Shown here: piece after piece, positions 11,704-23,349 of the stretch
How the letters are laid out: each line of letters begins with the position of its first letter
Numbering within the stretch: position 1 is the first letter of the stretch
Origin: Piper betle
Lineage: Eukaryota; Streptophyta; Magnoliopsida; Piperales; Piperaceae
Reading direction: 5' to 3'
Length of the DNA: 64,000 bases
Assembly (NCBI GenBank): GCA_033002965.1
Contig: JAURVB010000674.1
Span: 62,001 to 126,000, forward strand
The notes under the pieces: generated by a model
What the model was told of the DNA's origin: nothing
What the model saw: the letters and a program-made list of their open reading frames with translations, nothing else
Databases searched by the model: none
Program-made: the position numbers and the translations under genes

Positions 11704-14700
11704 TTGGCTTCAGTTAATCAGTCTGCTTCTATAATTTCTGCCAACATAAACTCAGTACCAATGCTTAAAGATAACTTTAAGGATTGGAAAGAAAGCATAA
11801 TGATTATTCTCGGCTGCATGGATCTTGACCTTGCATTAAGGACTGAACAGCCTGCTTCTCTTACTGATAAAAGTTCCAATGAGGACAAACGGGACATTGA
11901 GAAATGGGAACGTTCAAATCGCATGTGTCTTATGATCATGAAACGGGGAATTCCGGAGACCTTCAGGGGCGATGTGTCAGAAAAGGTTACTACAGCCAGT
12001 GAGTTTCTTAAAGAAATTGAAAAGCGTTTTGTCAAAAATGATAAAGCTGAAACAAGTATGCTTTTGACGAACTTGATTTCAATGAAGTATAAAGACAAAA
12101 CAAGCATAAGGGAGTACATCTTAGAGATGTCTAACATTGCTTCAAAACTAAAAGCACTAAAGTTAGAGCTATCTGAAGATTTGCTCGTGCATTTAGTTTT
12201 AATTTCTCTACCTGCACAATTTGGTCAATTCAAGGTCAGTTACAACTATCAAAGGGATAAATGGACTCTTAATGAGCTCATTTCTTATTGTGTGCAAGAA
12301 GAAGAAAGATTGAAACAAGAACAGGTTCAGAGTGCTCACTTGGCTAGTACCTATAAGGATAAAAATAAGAAAAGAAAGAGGGCTAAGGATGCTGATAATG
12401 GGTCTCACACACAACAGCAAAAGAAAGAAAATCAAGTTTCTTGCTGTTTCTTTTGTGGTAAACCTGGACATATGAAGAAGGAATGCACTAAGTATCACGC
12501 CTGGCGTGTAAAGAAAGGTTCATTTCTTAATTTTGTTTGTTCTGAGGTTAATCTAGTTTCAGTACCAATACACACTTGGTGGCTAGATTCAGGTGCTACT
12601 ACTCACATAAGTGTGTCAATGCAGGGTTGCCTGAGTTACAGAAAGCCAAATGATGCTGAAAGATTCATCTATATGGGTGATGGCAAATCAGTTATAGTTG
12701 AAGCAATAGGGATTTTTAGATTATTATTAGAGACAGGATTTTATTTGGATTTGAAAGAGACATATGTAGTACCGTCTTTTAGACGAAATTTGGTTTCTAT
12801 TTCTATATTGGACAAATCTAGTTACTCTTGTTCATTTAGAAATAATAAGTTTAGTCTTTTTCTAAATTCAAATATTGTGGGTACAGGGTCCTTGTCTTTT
12901 TATGATAATCTATATTTGCTTGATACTATTGCATCTTTTAATGAAACCTTGCATGTGGAACTATGTGGTACAAAAAGAAAATTAACCAATGAGAATTCTG
13001 CTTTACTATGGCATAAGCGTTTAGGACACATTTCTAAACAAAGAATTGTACGACTTATGTCAGATGGAATTCTTGATTCTCTTAATTTTGCAGATTTTCA
13101 AATCTGTATTGGGTGCATTAAGGGAAAACAAACAAATATAAGGAGACTAGGTGCCAATAGATCTTCAAACGTCTTAGAACTAATACATACGGACATTTGT
13201 GGGCCCTTCCCTACGGCTTCTTGGAATGGTCAACAATATTTTATTACGTTCATAGACGATTATTCTCGTTATGGTTACCTTTATCTCATTCATGAGAAGT
13301 CTCAAGCATTGGACATATTTAAGGCATATAAAGCTAAAGTTGAGAACCAACTTGACAGAACTATTAAGGCTATCAGATCTGATCGTGGTGATGAATACTA
13401 TGGCAGATATGATGGATCAGGTGTACAGCGTCTAGGACCATTTGCCAAATTTCTAGAAGAATGTGGAATCGTCCCGCAATACACAATGCCAGGTACTCCT
13501 AGTATGAATGGTGTTGCTGAGAGACGAAACCGAACATTAAAGGACATGGTAAGAAGTATGATTGCTCATACTACTTTGCCTGATTCACTCTGGGGTGAGG
13601 CACTAAAGACGGCAGTATATCTTCTTAATAGAGTACCGACAAAAGCAACAGTTAAGACCCATTATGAATTATGGACCGGAAAAAGGCCCAGTATAATGCA
13701 TTTACGCATTTGGGGTTGTCCAGCTGAAGCAAGGCCTTATAGGCCGAATGAAAGGAAACTGGACTCAAGACAAATAAGCAGTTATTTTGTTGGGTACTCT
13801 GATTGGTCAATAGGGTATAAGTTTTATGATCCCACAATTAAGTCATTCTTTGAGACGAGAAATGCCCAGTTTTTGAGGATGTTTGGAAGGGGGAAATGAG
13901 GTTAGAGACTGTGTCTTTGAAGAAGAATCTGATTCTCTTCCCATAATTGTTTTTGATAAAAATCAGGATTAGGATCATATTTCTGATGTAATTCAAGAAA
14001 CAGTACCAGTACAAGATTTTGTCGAGAATCTCCCTACTCAAGTTATACATGAAGGACAAACTCAACAACCTCAAGAACAAATGCCATTGAGGAGATCCAC
14101 AAGAGAAAGGAGAAAAGCAATTTCAGATGATTATATTATCTTTCTCCAAGAACATGAGGATAACAATGAAATGGTTGATGATCCAATCAGTTTTCATTAG
14201 GTCATGAAGAGTTCTAATTCTCAAAAGTGGATTGATGTCATGAATGAAGAGATGAAGTCCATGAAAACTAATGACGTTTAGGATCTTGTCTTATTGCCTG
14301 AAGGTGCGAAACCCCTTGGTTGCAAATGGATATTTAAAACTAAGAGGGATTCAAAGGGTAATATAGAAAGATATAAGGCTCGTCTTGTTGCAAAGGGCTT
14401 TACTCAAAAGGAAGGCATTGATTATAATGAGACTTTCTCGCTAGTTTCATCGAAAGACTCGTTCAGAATAATTATGACATTAGTGGCACATTTTGATCTT
14501 GAGTTACATCAGATGGATGTAAAGACTGCGTTTCTAAATAGTGACATTGATGAAACAATTTATATGGTGCAACCAGAAAACTTTGTATTAGGAGATTCAA
14601 AGAAGATGGTTTGCAAATTAAAGAAATCCATCTATGGACTTAAGCAGGCTTCTCGTCAATGGTATCACAAATTTCATCAAATGATTCTTTCATTTGGTTT

Positions 14701-15763
14701 TGAGATGAATGTGATTGATGATTATATATACCATAAGTTTAGTGGGAGTAAGTATATTTTCCTAGTTTTATATGTTGATGATATATTACTTGCCAGTAAT
14801 AATATAGATTTTTTGCACGAAACTAAGAATCTTTTGTCAAAGAAATTTGAAATGAAAGTTCTTGGTAATGCATCTTTTGTATTAGGAATTCAAATACATC
14901 GGAATCGCGATCGATGTATACTTGGATTATCACAAAAGACATATATAGAAAAAGTGCTTAAAAGATTTGGCATGCAAAATTGTAAACCAGGAGATACCCC
15001 TATTTCTAAAGGAGACAAATTCAGTCTCAATCAATGCCCCAAAAATGATATAGAAGAAAAGGAAATGCAAAAGATTCCCTATGCTTCAGTAGTGGGAAGT
15101 CTTATGTATGCTCAAGTATGTACGCGTCCAGATATTGCGTATATTGTTGGAATGTTGGGCAGATATCTAAGTAATCCAGGGTTGGATCACTGGATAGCAG
15201 CCAAAAGGGTCATGAGGTATTTTCAGAAAACAAAACATTACATGCTCACATATCGGAAATCAGATCAACTTGAGATCACAGGATATTCTGATTCCGATTT
15301 TGCTGGATATCAAGATAGTCGTCGATCCACTTCTGGCTATGTCTATCTACTAGCTGGCGGAGCTATTTCTTGGAAAAGTGCTAAGCAGACACTCATAGCT
15401 TCTTCCACTATGGCAGCCGAATTCATAGCTTGTTATGAGGCATCCAATCAGGGAATATGGTTGCGGAATTTTGTCACAGGGCTGCGTATTGTTGATAATA
15501 TTGAAAGACTACTTAAGATATTTTGTGACAATTAGTCTGCAGTATCATATTCAAATAACAACAGAAGCTCATCTAAATCAAAACATATAGAGATCAAGTT
15601 TCTTGTTGTGAAAGAAAGAGTTCAGAGTGGTAAAGTATCAATAGAACATATTGGAACAAACTTCATGGTTGCGGATCCGCTTACTAAAGGATTACTACCC
15701 AAGGTCTTTCATGAGCATGTTGCTCAGATGGGTATTGTATCATTTGATGATATGTTACTTTAG
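11704..15763 (+). pseudogene. Defective copia gag-pol polyprotein
   Basis: Domain order, all readable: a gag region; a CCHC knuckle [14 protein letters not shown] (about 12443); the aspartic protease site DSGATTH (about 12586); the pre-integrase zinc segment WHKRLGH (about 13010); the integrase core with HTDICGPF (about 13189) and GVAERRNRT (about 13510); RT with GCKWIFK and the catalytic YVDDILLAS (about 14771); and RNase H ending near 15763. Order PR-INT-RT defines Ty1/copia. Defects: the expected gag start MASVNQ begins with TTG at 11704, and the next in-frame ATG is 11761. A frameshift falls near a T run at about 13870, so the first frame ends at 13899. TAG stops lie at 13970, 14198, 14279 and 15533 in the downstream frame. 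Three of these are plausible single-base changes of CAG or TGG. RT itself is uninterrupted from 14282 to 15532. Confidence 0.95.
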
Positions 15764-16088
15764 TGGGAGTTTGTATTGAACTGCAGTATTTTGGTTTAAG
15801 GTTCACTCTGTTTTAGTATTTTGGTGATCTCATAAGGTTGGACCAGTTGAAAATAGGCATGTTCAGATCAAATTACACGTAATTTTCATGCTACACATCC
15901 ATACTTGATATATGTCATTTGATTATATTGGTGTATGTGACCATGGAAGGTTTAGTTACGCTCAATGTGATGAAAATCGCCTTGATCCTATATTGACATT
16001 GATTAATGGACGAGATTGTTATTTTGGTATAATGACATATGTTTGGAGCTCATAAAGTTATACAATTATTTTGTGTATATATTAAGTC

Positions 16089-16100
16089 CAAGTGGGAGAT
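16089..16100 (+). promoter_or_regulatory. Copia polypurine tract
   Basis: CAAGTGGGAGAT immediately precedes the 3' LTR. It is the usual plus-strand primer site of copia elements. Confidence 0.85.
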
Positions 16101-16541
16101 TGTTGAAAATTGGACATAAATATATACATGAATCAGGAATTGTATCATATGTTATTATATAAGGTTGGCTAAATTAAATTGATCTACTAAAGTTTAGAGT
16201 TATGAGCTATAAATTAAAGTGTGGAATTTAATGAGAAAAGTGTGGAATTTAATGTGTAGATACCTTTTCATAAATTCTCTTTCGTAATGGGTGGAATTGA
16301 ATTTATGGAACTAAGGCTATAAATAAGGAGGTTATGGTCCCTGAATTCATATCTGGTTTTCGTTCTGGTATCCCATTGTCCAGAACTTTGGTTTAGAAAA
16401 CTAGTCTTGAATTTGGAAGATCCAAAACCTAAGTGATCAAAACTCTGATTTCTTTATGGCTTCAGGTACGCTTCCGCTATTTTATTTATCTAGTTTAATT
16501 TCTCTCGATGATTTGATATGAAATCTAAATAAAGTCTAACA
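16101..16541 (+). repeat. Copia 3' LTR
   Basis: 441 bp, starting TGTTGAAAATTGG and ending CTAACA, followed by the target duplication AGAAG. It is the same length as the 5' LTR. Confidence 0.97.
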
Positions 16542-16599
16542 AGAAGTTCATAAAGAGAACCTCAAAGAGGGCTGGAGAATAAATGCGAAGACCAGATAC

Positions 16600-16830
16600 C
16601 TCGGAGAGGAAGGAGAGAGCGGACCGTTGGTCGGAGACGGAGACGGAGATGGCGACGGCGATGAACTTGCCATGCTTGATCACAAGCTCGCATCGCACCT
16701 GCTCCCGGAGCCTCGTGTAGACTACGCTGCCGGTGGAGGTGGAGTAGGTCATGGTGGAGAGCCGAGATATGGATAGTCGGGAGGGGAGGCGGTTGAGGGG
16801 GACGACGGCGGCCACCTCGCCCAAGGCCAT
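16600..16830 (-). CDS. First coding exon of an unrecognised gene (77 codons)
   Basis: An ATG at 16828-16830 on the minus strand opens a 77-codon GC-rich exon beginning MALGEVAAVVPLNR. It ends at a good GAG|GTATCT splice donor (16600/16599). Codon composition looks coding, unlike the AT-rich flanks. I do not recognise the family; no signal peptide, membrane segment or known motif is evident. The intron after it appears to hold the whole copia element (10343-16541), and no downstream exon could be identified. An inverted partial copy lies at 21168-21343 with a premature stop, so the locus was duplicated within a large inverted repeat. It may be a live 5' exon, a captured fragment or a relic. 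Confidence 0.45.
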
Positions 16831-17429
16831 TTGGTGGGGGACGAGCACTCCTTAAAAAAAATTAAAAATAAAAATAATAATATATATATATATAGATAGA
16901 TTCCGGACCGTTTGGATGAAAATCCAACGGCCCGGAATCGTTTTTTTAACACTTTCCTCCCCCTTTCGTTCTTCATGCCACCCCCTCGGCGCTGCCCTCC
17001 CGCCGACCGGCCCCGTCCCCGTCATGCCCCGACCAAGTCCCCCCCAGCCCTTCCCGCACCTGCCGTTCCCCACTACCCCCACCAGCAGCCACGGCGGCCC
17101 CCCACCCGCGTTACTCCCCACCCACACGAGCCCCACCCCTCACGCTGATTTTCATCGCCCCTCGGCCGCACCCAACCACGGCGCCGCCCTGCCCCCAGCC
17201 AACCCCCAGCCCCACCCACAAACGTCCCCCCGCCCCTGCCAACAACCGCAGCAGTCCCCCCTCCCCGCGTTGCTCTTCCCGCTCACAGCCGGTTGCGCCC
17301 AGCCGGCGCCGCGCGTTTCCTAGCATGCCCGTCCTGCCCTGGCGGCATTGTTGGCCAGCGGGCGGCCGACGGCCGGCAGCAAGGTCACTGGCAGGGGGTG
17401 GCACGACAAAATAAAGGGAAGAAACAGGG

Positions 17430-18760
17430 GACAATATTTTGGTAATAAAAACTTTACTCGATCGAACTCGAGTTAATATTACAAAATAAATTTAAAAAAT
17501 AAAATAATTTCATAATAAAAACTTTATTCGATCCGACGAGGTAAAATAATTTATTATGGAATTATTTTATTTTTAAAAAAATTATTTTGTAATAAAAATT
17601 TAGGTAATAAATTTATTTTTTAATAAAAGCTTGACTCGGTCCTGCACATGATTGAGTCAAGTGTTTTTAGGAAATTATTTGATATTTTTTCAATTTATTT
17701 CATAATATTGACCCGTGTCCGATCGAATTAAGTTTTTATTATGAAATTATTTTATTTTTTAAATTTATTTTGTAATAAAAACTTTATTCGAGTCGAGACC
17801 GAGACAAGTTTTTATCACAAAATTATTTTAATTTTTTAATTTATTTTTAATTAAAACTTGACTCTGTCCCGCTTAGGATCGATTCAAGTTTATATTATAA
17901 AATTATTTTATTTTAAATTTTTTTATTTTTAAAATCAATTTTTTTATTTTTTTAAAAAAATTATTTCGTAATATTAACTAGAGTCAGGATCAAGGTCGTC
18001 GCCAGGGGTGGCAGCCAAAACAAAGTGAAGAAAGAGGGAGGGTATTTTGGTAATAAAAACTTTACTCGATCTGACTCGAATTAATATTACAAAATAAATT
18101 AAAAAATAAGCTAATTTCATAATAAAAACTTAACTCGATCCCGACTTAAGTTAATATTATAAAAAAATTTAATAAAATAATTAAATAATAAAAACTTTAC
18201 TTGAACCTCACTCGAGTTAATATTACGAAATACATTTTTTTTAAAATAAAATAATTAATTTTAAAAAAAATTTAAAATAAAATAATTTTCTAATAAAAAC
18301 TTGAATCGATCCTAGAGGGACCGAGTCATGTTTTGATTAAAAAATAAATAAAAATAATTAAAATAATTCTGTAATAAAAACTTGACTCGGTCTTGACTTG
18401 AATCAAGTTTTTATTACAAAATAAATTTTAAAAAATAAAATAATTTCATAATAAAAACTTAATTTGATCTGACTCAAGTAAATATTATGAAGTAAATTTA
18501 AAAAATATAAAATAATTTCTTAATAAAAACTTGACTCGATTATGTGCGGGACCGAGCCAAGCTTTTATTACAAAATAAATTTATTGCCGAATAAATTTTT
18601 ATTTCAAAATAAATTTTAAAAAAAATAAAATAATTCCGTAATAAATTATTTTAACTCGAGTCTGGATCGAATAAAGTTTTTATTATGAAATTATTTTATT
18701 TTTTAAATTTATTTTGTAATATTAACTCGAGTCCGATCGAGTAAAGTTTTTATTACCAAA
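17430..18760. repeat. AT-rich tandem array forming the centre of the inverted repeat
   Basis: About 1.3 kb built from repeated variants of GTAATAAAAACTTNACTCGATC and AATAAATTTAAAAAATAAAATAA in both orientations, at roughly 60-100 bp spacing. The outer units on the two sides are mirror images (GGTAATAAAAACTTTACTCGATC at about 17439 and its complement ending near 18756). No coding capacity. Confidence 0.8.
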
Positions 18761-18836
18761 ATACCCTCCCTTGTTTCTTCCCTTTGTTTTGGCGCGACAC
18801 CCACTGTCAGCGACCTTGCCGACTGGCTGGCCGCTG

Positions 18837-20589
18837 TGTCACGCAGGGCGAACCGATCCGGTCGAAACCCGACGTGCGGCGCCCAAGTACCCTCCAGTAC
18901 TAGGCCAGCCTTCCCATTGAATCGGCACAAGAGGCCGATCTTTCCTTCGATCACGATCAGCACACATAAGCCTGACGATAGCGCAACGGAATAACAGGCA
19001 TCCAACACAGTGCTTCACGTGTCTACTTCACTTGTCGCGCATCTAACCACTCTCGGTGTCCACAATGCTGCCCGACCTAAGTGCAAGGCTACCTCAGCCA
19101 AACACCATTCCTCAAAGGTCCAGCAGAACCTGCCTCGCAAGGCACCAGCATAGCACGGTAGTGCATCTCTTCACTACCGGCCCGGTAATGCCCCCTGCCA
19201 TTACCGCCACAAGTGTCGTGTGCCTCTGCAACACGACGAGCCAACAAGCGTCACTTTGTTTCCCAGAATCCATCTCGATCCAACATGGGCAAACTCCGCT
19301 TATCTCGATTGGCTAGCAAGCACTCCTGAACTTGCTCGAGTGTGATGTGGTCTTTGCCCAACCATCGTTCCGGTAGGAAACTGCCTACGCTTGGCAAGCG
19401 CCCAAAGCATAGCAGTCCACCTTCTTGGTATCATGGGTATAACCACAATCACTAAGTCATGGCCAGTGCTGCCCGCCAACACCGCTCGTGCTTGGCACCA
19501 CGCCAACACAAGGAACTACGAAGGTCCCATGACCAACGCTGTCCGCCCAGGGTCCATACGCTAGCAAGCATCCGTGTACTTGCTAGTGTGTGGTGTGGTC
19601 CTCGCCCAACCAACTTTCCGGTAAGAAACACGCCTATGTTTGGCAAGCGCCCAAGGCATAGCGGTCCACCTTCCTGGGATCATGGGCGCAACCCCCACCA
19701 CGATAAGTCTCGGCCAGTGTTGCCCGCCAACACCGCTCGTGCTTGACCCCAAGCAAGCACGAGGAGCTACGAAGGTCCTCCAACCAACGCAGCCCGCCAA
19801 GACCCCCACTCATGGTCCACATCATGTTTGGAACCCATTGAGTGAGTAGGAGGTGGGTGCCTTTTGGAACCACCCATTGAGAGACCACCCCCTCCCTATA
19901 TAGCAAAGGAAACTTTTCCTTACCTTTGGGAGTTGCAGCCAAACTCGCTCTACCGGCGTACATGGCCATAACTTGCTATATAGGGGTTTACTCACTCCGA
20001 TATGCTACCTCTAGCATCTCCTTGCTTCCACGAACTGGTGTGCTTCTTCTCCGTCAAGAAATTCTTCTGTTCATTTTTCGGGTGACGGACGGGTACCCTG
20101 CCGGCAACCCGCAGGCAAGTTAATCGGGCAAGTCGGGTAGTCACCCCGGTGATTTCCCAAACGCTTTACCGAAAGTTGCCGAAGCCTTTAACCATTGTCT
20201 TCATAGTCCAAAGCAAGTCTACTCAAGGTATGCCGACACTTCTCCAAGTCTGGCAAGGTTCGGCATGCTCTCCCGCCATGCCCGAACCAAAGAGACCTTG
20301 CTATACCACCATGGTACATTCGTGACGCCCGACCTCTGTCATCCCACACATCCAAGTATGTTCCAATACTCGTGCAAGGTTAGTCATGCTCTCCAAGCAA
20401 TGACCACAACTCGCCGCTCAAGGCCAAGTTGCTCTTTCGCTCCTAACGTGCCTCTTGCACGCCCGTGGCAGCTCATCCACGGTCTCCATGGCACCTCATC
20501 CATGGAGTGTGTTTCCACTTAGTGCATATTCATGGCAGCTCATCCATGAACTATGCTGTCATCGCTAGGCCAAGCTTGGCCGCGTGACA
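18837..20589. mobile_element. Putative solo LTR, 1753 bp
   Basis: The insert starts TGTCACGC and ends GCGTGACA, giving perfect 8-bp inverted termini with the TG...CA ends of an LTR. It interrupts the right arm of the large inverted repeat: joining the flanks across it restores CCGCTG/GCTGGCCAACAATG, which matches the left arm. GCTG lies on both sides (18833-18836 and 20590-20593); a 5-bp duplication would need one mismatch. A TATA-like CTATATAG occurs at about 19896 and again near 19976. There is no gag or pol, so I call it a solo LTR, probably Gypsy-type from its length. Open frames inside it are not genes. Confidence 0.65.
19312..19795. repeat. Direct tandem duplication, unit about 249 bp
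   Basis: Two units begin at CTAGCAAGCA near 19312 and CTAGCAAGCA near 19561. Shared blocks include GGCAAGCGCCCAA and GCCCGCCAACACCGCTCGTG, in the same order and spacing, with scattered substitutions. The duplication is internal to the putative solo LTR at 18837-20589. Confidence 0.8.
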
Positions 20590-21085
20590 GCTGGCCAACA
20601 ATGCCGCCGCCTCGAGGCTGGATGGGCCTGCTGGGAAATGAGCGGCATCGGCCGGGCGGGGGTGGCTGGGCGCGGGTGGCCGTGAGCGGGAGGAGCAACG
20701 CGGGGAGGGGGGACTGCTGCGGTTGCTGGCGGGGGCAGTGGGGGACGGCTGCGAGCGGGCCGGGAGGGTTCGCCGGGGGAGTGACAGGGCTGGGGGTAGG
20801 GGCGGCGCCGGGGGCGGGGTGCGGCGAAAACCAACGTGGGGGGTAGGGCTCGCATGGGTGGGAAGCAACGCAGGTGGGGGGCTGCCGCAGCTGTTGGTGG
20901 GGGCGGTGGGGGACAGCGGCTGTGGGAGGGGCTGGGGGGACTTGGTCGGGGGTGGGACGGGGTTGGGGCCGGTCGGCGGCGGGGCGGCGTGAAGAGCGGG
21001 AGGGGGAGGAAAGTGTTAAAAAAAAAAAAGATTCTGGGTCGTTGGATTTTCATCTGACGGCCTGGAATCGATGCGCTCACAGCAG

Positions 21086-21122
<37 letters not shown>

Positions 21123-21167
21123 TTTTTTATTTTTTATTTTTTTTAAAGAGTGCTCGTCCCCCACCAA

Positions 21168-21343
21168 ATGGCCTTGGGCGAGGCGGCCGCCGTCGTCCCC
21201 CTCAACCGCCTCCCCTCCTGACTATCCATATCCCGGCTCTCCACCACGGCCTACTCCACCTCCACCAGCGGCATAGTCTACACGAGGCTCCGAGAGCAGG
21301 TGCAATGCGAGCTTGTGATCAAGCGGGGCAAGTTCATCGCTGT
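21168..21343 (+). pseudogene. Inverted, truncated copy of the unknown exon
   Basis: This starts MALGEAAAVVPLNRLPS like the exon at 16600-16830, but then has TGA where the other copy has CGA (Arg). It breaks off near 21343, where sequence similarity stops and pararetrovirus-like DNA begins soon after. It is the outermost part of the right arm of the large inverted repeat. The nonsense codon and loss of the splice donor make it non-functional. Confidence 0.7.
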
Positions 21344-21829
21344 AGTTTACAGTTTTACAAATTATACAATACATTAACATGTTATGTAATGTAGTAAGTA
21401 TATGATATTCTGATTGACCATCTATATTCCATTCATAAGTAGATTTACTGTCATAAGATAATCCGGAATTCATAACATTTTCTTCAAATAAAATTGAAGC
21501 AGGTGTTGGCCTTTGATAATAATGTCTTCAATTAAGAAGAGATTGAGTTTACAAAGGTCCAGCCATTTCAACTTTTTCAGATTAAAACTGTTCTATTATT
21601 TCCTCAATATTTTCGGTTTCACTAATTACTTTAATAGATCAGTGATTTTTAAACCACTTAATCTTTTAGTTAATTTATCTAAAAATTCTTCATTCATAGG
21701 ACTTCTAGTATTAAAATTTTTAGTTGATACTATTGGAGGTTTTATCAATATTGGGGTTATATTTTCTTTAACCTTATCTTCTACAACCTTATATTTTCCC
21801 TTATTTCTAGGTAACCATTAATCTTCTAG

Positions 21830-23201
21830 TTGGGAAAGATGAGTTGCTACGGTTTGTAAATTAAGATGAGTGTAATTATTTTGTTTAATTACTACAACTA
21901 TATCCTCATTCATTTTTTATCTGTAGTTACATAAGAAATAGCTTTTATATTTCCATACTTAATTTGTCCTACTGGAGGATGTTTAATTATAATTGTTTTA
22001 CCTTCTATAGTATCTCATATCCTTATTTCTTTTGAAACATTAATCTTAGGAGATTGGATACTATTATACCATTCTACGAATGGTATCTCGGTTCCTAATA
22101 TTTTTAAATAATCATAATAATTTTCTTTATATTTATCTAATTTTTCCTTAGCATGATTATTAAAATACCATAATCTAAACTTAACATATTTAGGTAATAT
22201 AAACTCTTTTGAACATTTTTTCGGTCTGGCTGAAATTGATAAGTATTAATTTTTAAGTTCATTTCAAAAATGTAGGTTCATCAGAATAAATTCCATGAGG
22301 AATTTGGTGTTCTGGCATATAGATTCCTTTTACACTTGATGAAGTTTCTTTTCAATCCGAACGAGTAGATATACTTGGTCTAATAGAAATACTAGATCTA
22401 CTTAATATTATTTCAATATCCTCGTTATTATTTTCTATAATTTTTTCAGTCGTTCTTTGTATTATCTTGGGAGGTATTACATTTTCTAAACTTCCAAGGT
22501 TGAGGTAATTCAATTTCATTCTAGTTAATTGTTTTAGAAATGGTAATATTTGCCTTAATAACATCTATATGGAACAGTGTTGTTTTACCCTTATGAGACT
22601 CAATTTTAGAGTTTAGACTTATAGTTGTCATTGCTTTTAAACATATTCTATATATGGCACATAAGTTCATAGATCCAGGAAGTATTCTACTTGGGTCTAA
22701 ATGTTTAATGCTAATACTTCATTAATATGAGGATCATGTAGGCTTAGTAAATAATTCAGGTAACAATTAAAGTATACTGGTCCAGTTCCTAAAGTTGATT
22801 TAATTACCCCTAATAAGGAATCATTGAATCTATTATATATTTTATCTCTTAGACATAATAATAATGAAGTATTTAGACCATCTCTAGTTAATAGTTTAAC
22901 TGCTACTTGAACTAATCCAAGATGAATATATTTATATTCAGCCTTTAAGTTTTCTATTAATTTATTTTTTAATAGATTTATATTTTCTATACAATTTCCT
23001 ATACTTACATTTGTTCAAAGGTTTTTATTAATAAGATTGCTTAAATACTATTAAACCTTTATTATACACTTTGGTTGGGTTTACTTTAGAAAGAGTTCAC
23101 TTATTTAGGTTTTGTTCTATATTATTATAGACTATTTATTCAGTGTTCTTAGGATCTGACAAATTCTGTAATTTTTTAACTAAACTTGTTAAAAAAGCCA
23201 T
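21830..23201 (-). pseudogene. Pararetroviral movement-protein region, decayed
   Basis: A minus-strand ATG at 23199-23201, shortly after the primer-binding site, opens a frame that soon meets a TAA. Between about 22970 and 22550 the conceptual product, in shifting frames, contains the 30K-superfamily movement-protein signature (a Gly-Leu-Val-Gln-Val segment, then a Leu-x-Asp-x-Arg/Lys segment, and a later Asp-Pro-His segment). Downstream (22250-21830) is further weakly coding sequence without a clear domain. Movement proteins widen plasmodesmata for cell-to-cell spread, so their presence marks a virus, not a retrotransposon. Numerous stops and frame changes make it inactive. Confidence 0.65.
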
Positions 23202-23335
23202 TATAAACTAAGAGGTTCATAAATAAGAATTTCCTAAGAGAAACCAATCCAAACCGCATCAACACCAACCTAGGCTTTTGAAGACTAACTAGGCCTTGGA
23301 CTCCTTCACCTACTTAAATAGTCTTAATTTACTTT

Positions 23336-23349
23336 GGCTTTGATACTAA
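23336..23349 (-). promoter_or_regulatory. Primer-binding site of the pararetrovirus (tRNA-Met type)
   Basis: On the minus strand TTAGTATCAAAGCC resembles the tRNA-Met complement TGGTATCAGAGCC used by Caulimoviridae to prime reverse transcription. It lies 135 bp upstream of the movement-protein ATG and about 430 bp downstream of the TATA box, a sensible position in a pregenomic leader. Confidence 0.65.

Larger units (their letters stand above)
10343..16541 (+). mobile_element. Complete Ty1/copia LTR retrotransposon, coding-defective
   Basis: A 6199-bp element with two 441-bp LTRs (10343-10783 and 16101-16541). Both LTRs start TGTTG and end TAACA. A perfect AGAAG duplication lies at 10338-10342 and 16542-16546. 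By eye the LTRs differ at six positions (about 98.6% identity), so insertion is recent. Inside are a primer-binding site, a leader with a five-copy tandem array, a gag-pol region in copia order (gag, protease, integrase, RT, RNase H), and a polypurine tract. Pol carries one frameshift and four in-frame stops, so this copy cannot make its own polyprotein. It most likely interrupts the intron that follows the exon at 16600-16830 (minus strand). Confidence 0.97.
16658..21343. repeat. Large inverted repeat with GC-rich arms (foldback-like)
   Basis: The left arm (16658 to about 17540) reappears inverted on the right as about 18655-18836 plus 20590-21343, the right arm being split by a solo LTR. 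Moving inward, each arm contains part of the exon described at 16600-16830, an AT-rich stretch with a TA run, a short palindromic end (GATTCC...GATGAAAATCCAACG...GGAATC), about 450 bp of GC-rich sequence, and the start of an AT-rich array. Matches were checked by reading reverse complements at the exon, at the GATGAAAATCCAACG core, at TGGCCAACAATGCCGCC and at CTCGAGTTAATATTAC. The part between the TA runs (about 16892-21090) looks like a foldback transposon of the same build as the one at 6214-6902. The inclusion of exon sequence outside it suggests gene capture or a segmental inverted duplication. Confidence 0.7.

Noticed and set aside
16852..17434. Open frames in the GC-rich arm
   Set aside because: They occur in several frames on both strands and are mirrored at 20551-21167; an inverted-repeat artefact.
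18709..20522. Several 60-110-codon frames
   Set aside because: They lie in the putative solo LTR and its internal duplication; no domain recognised.
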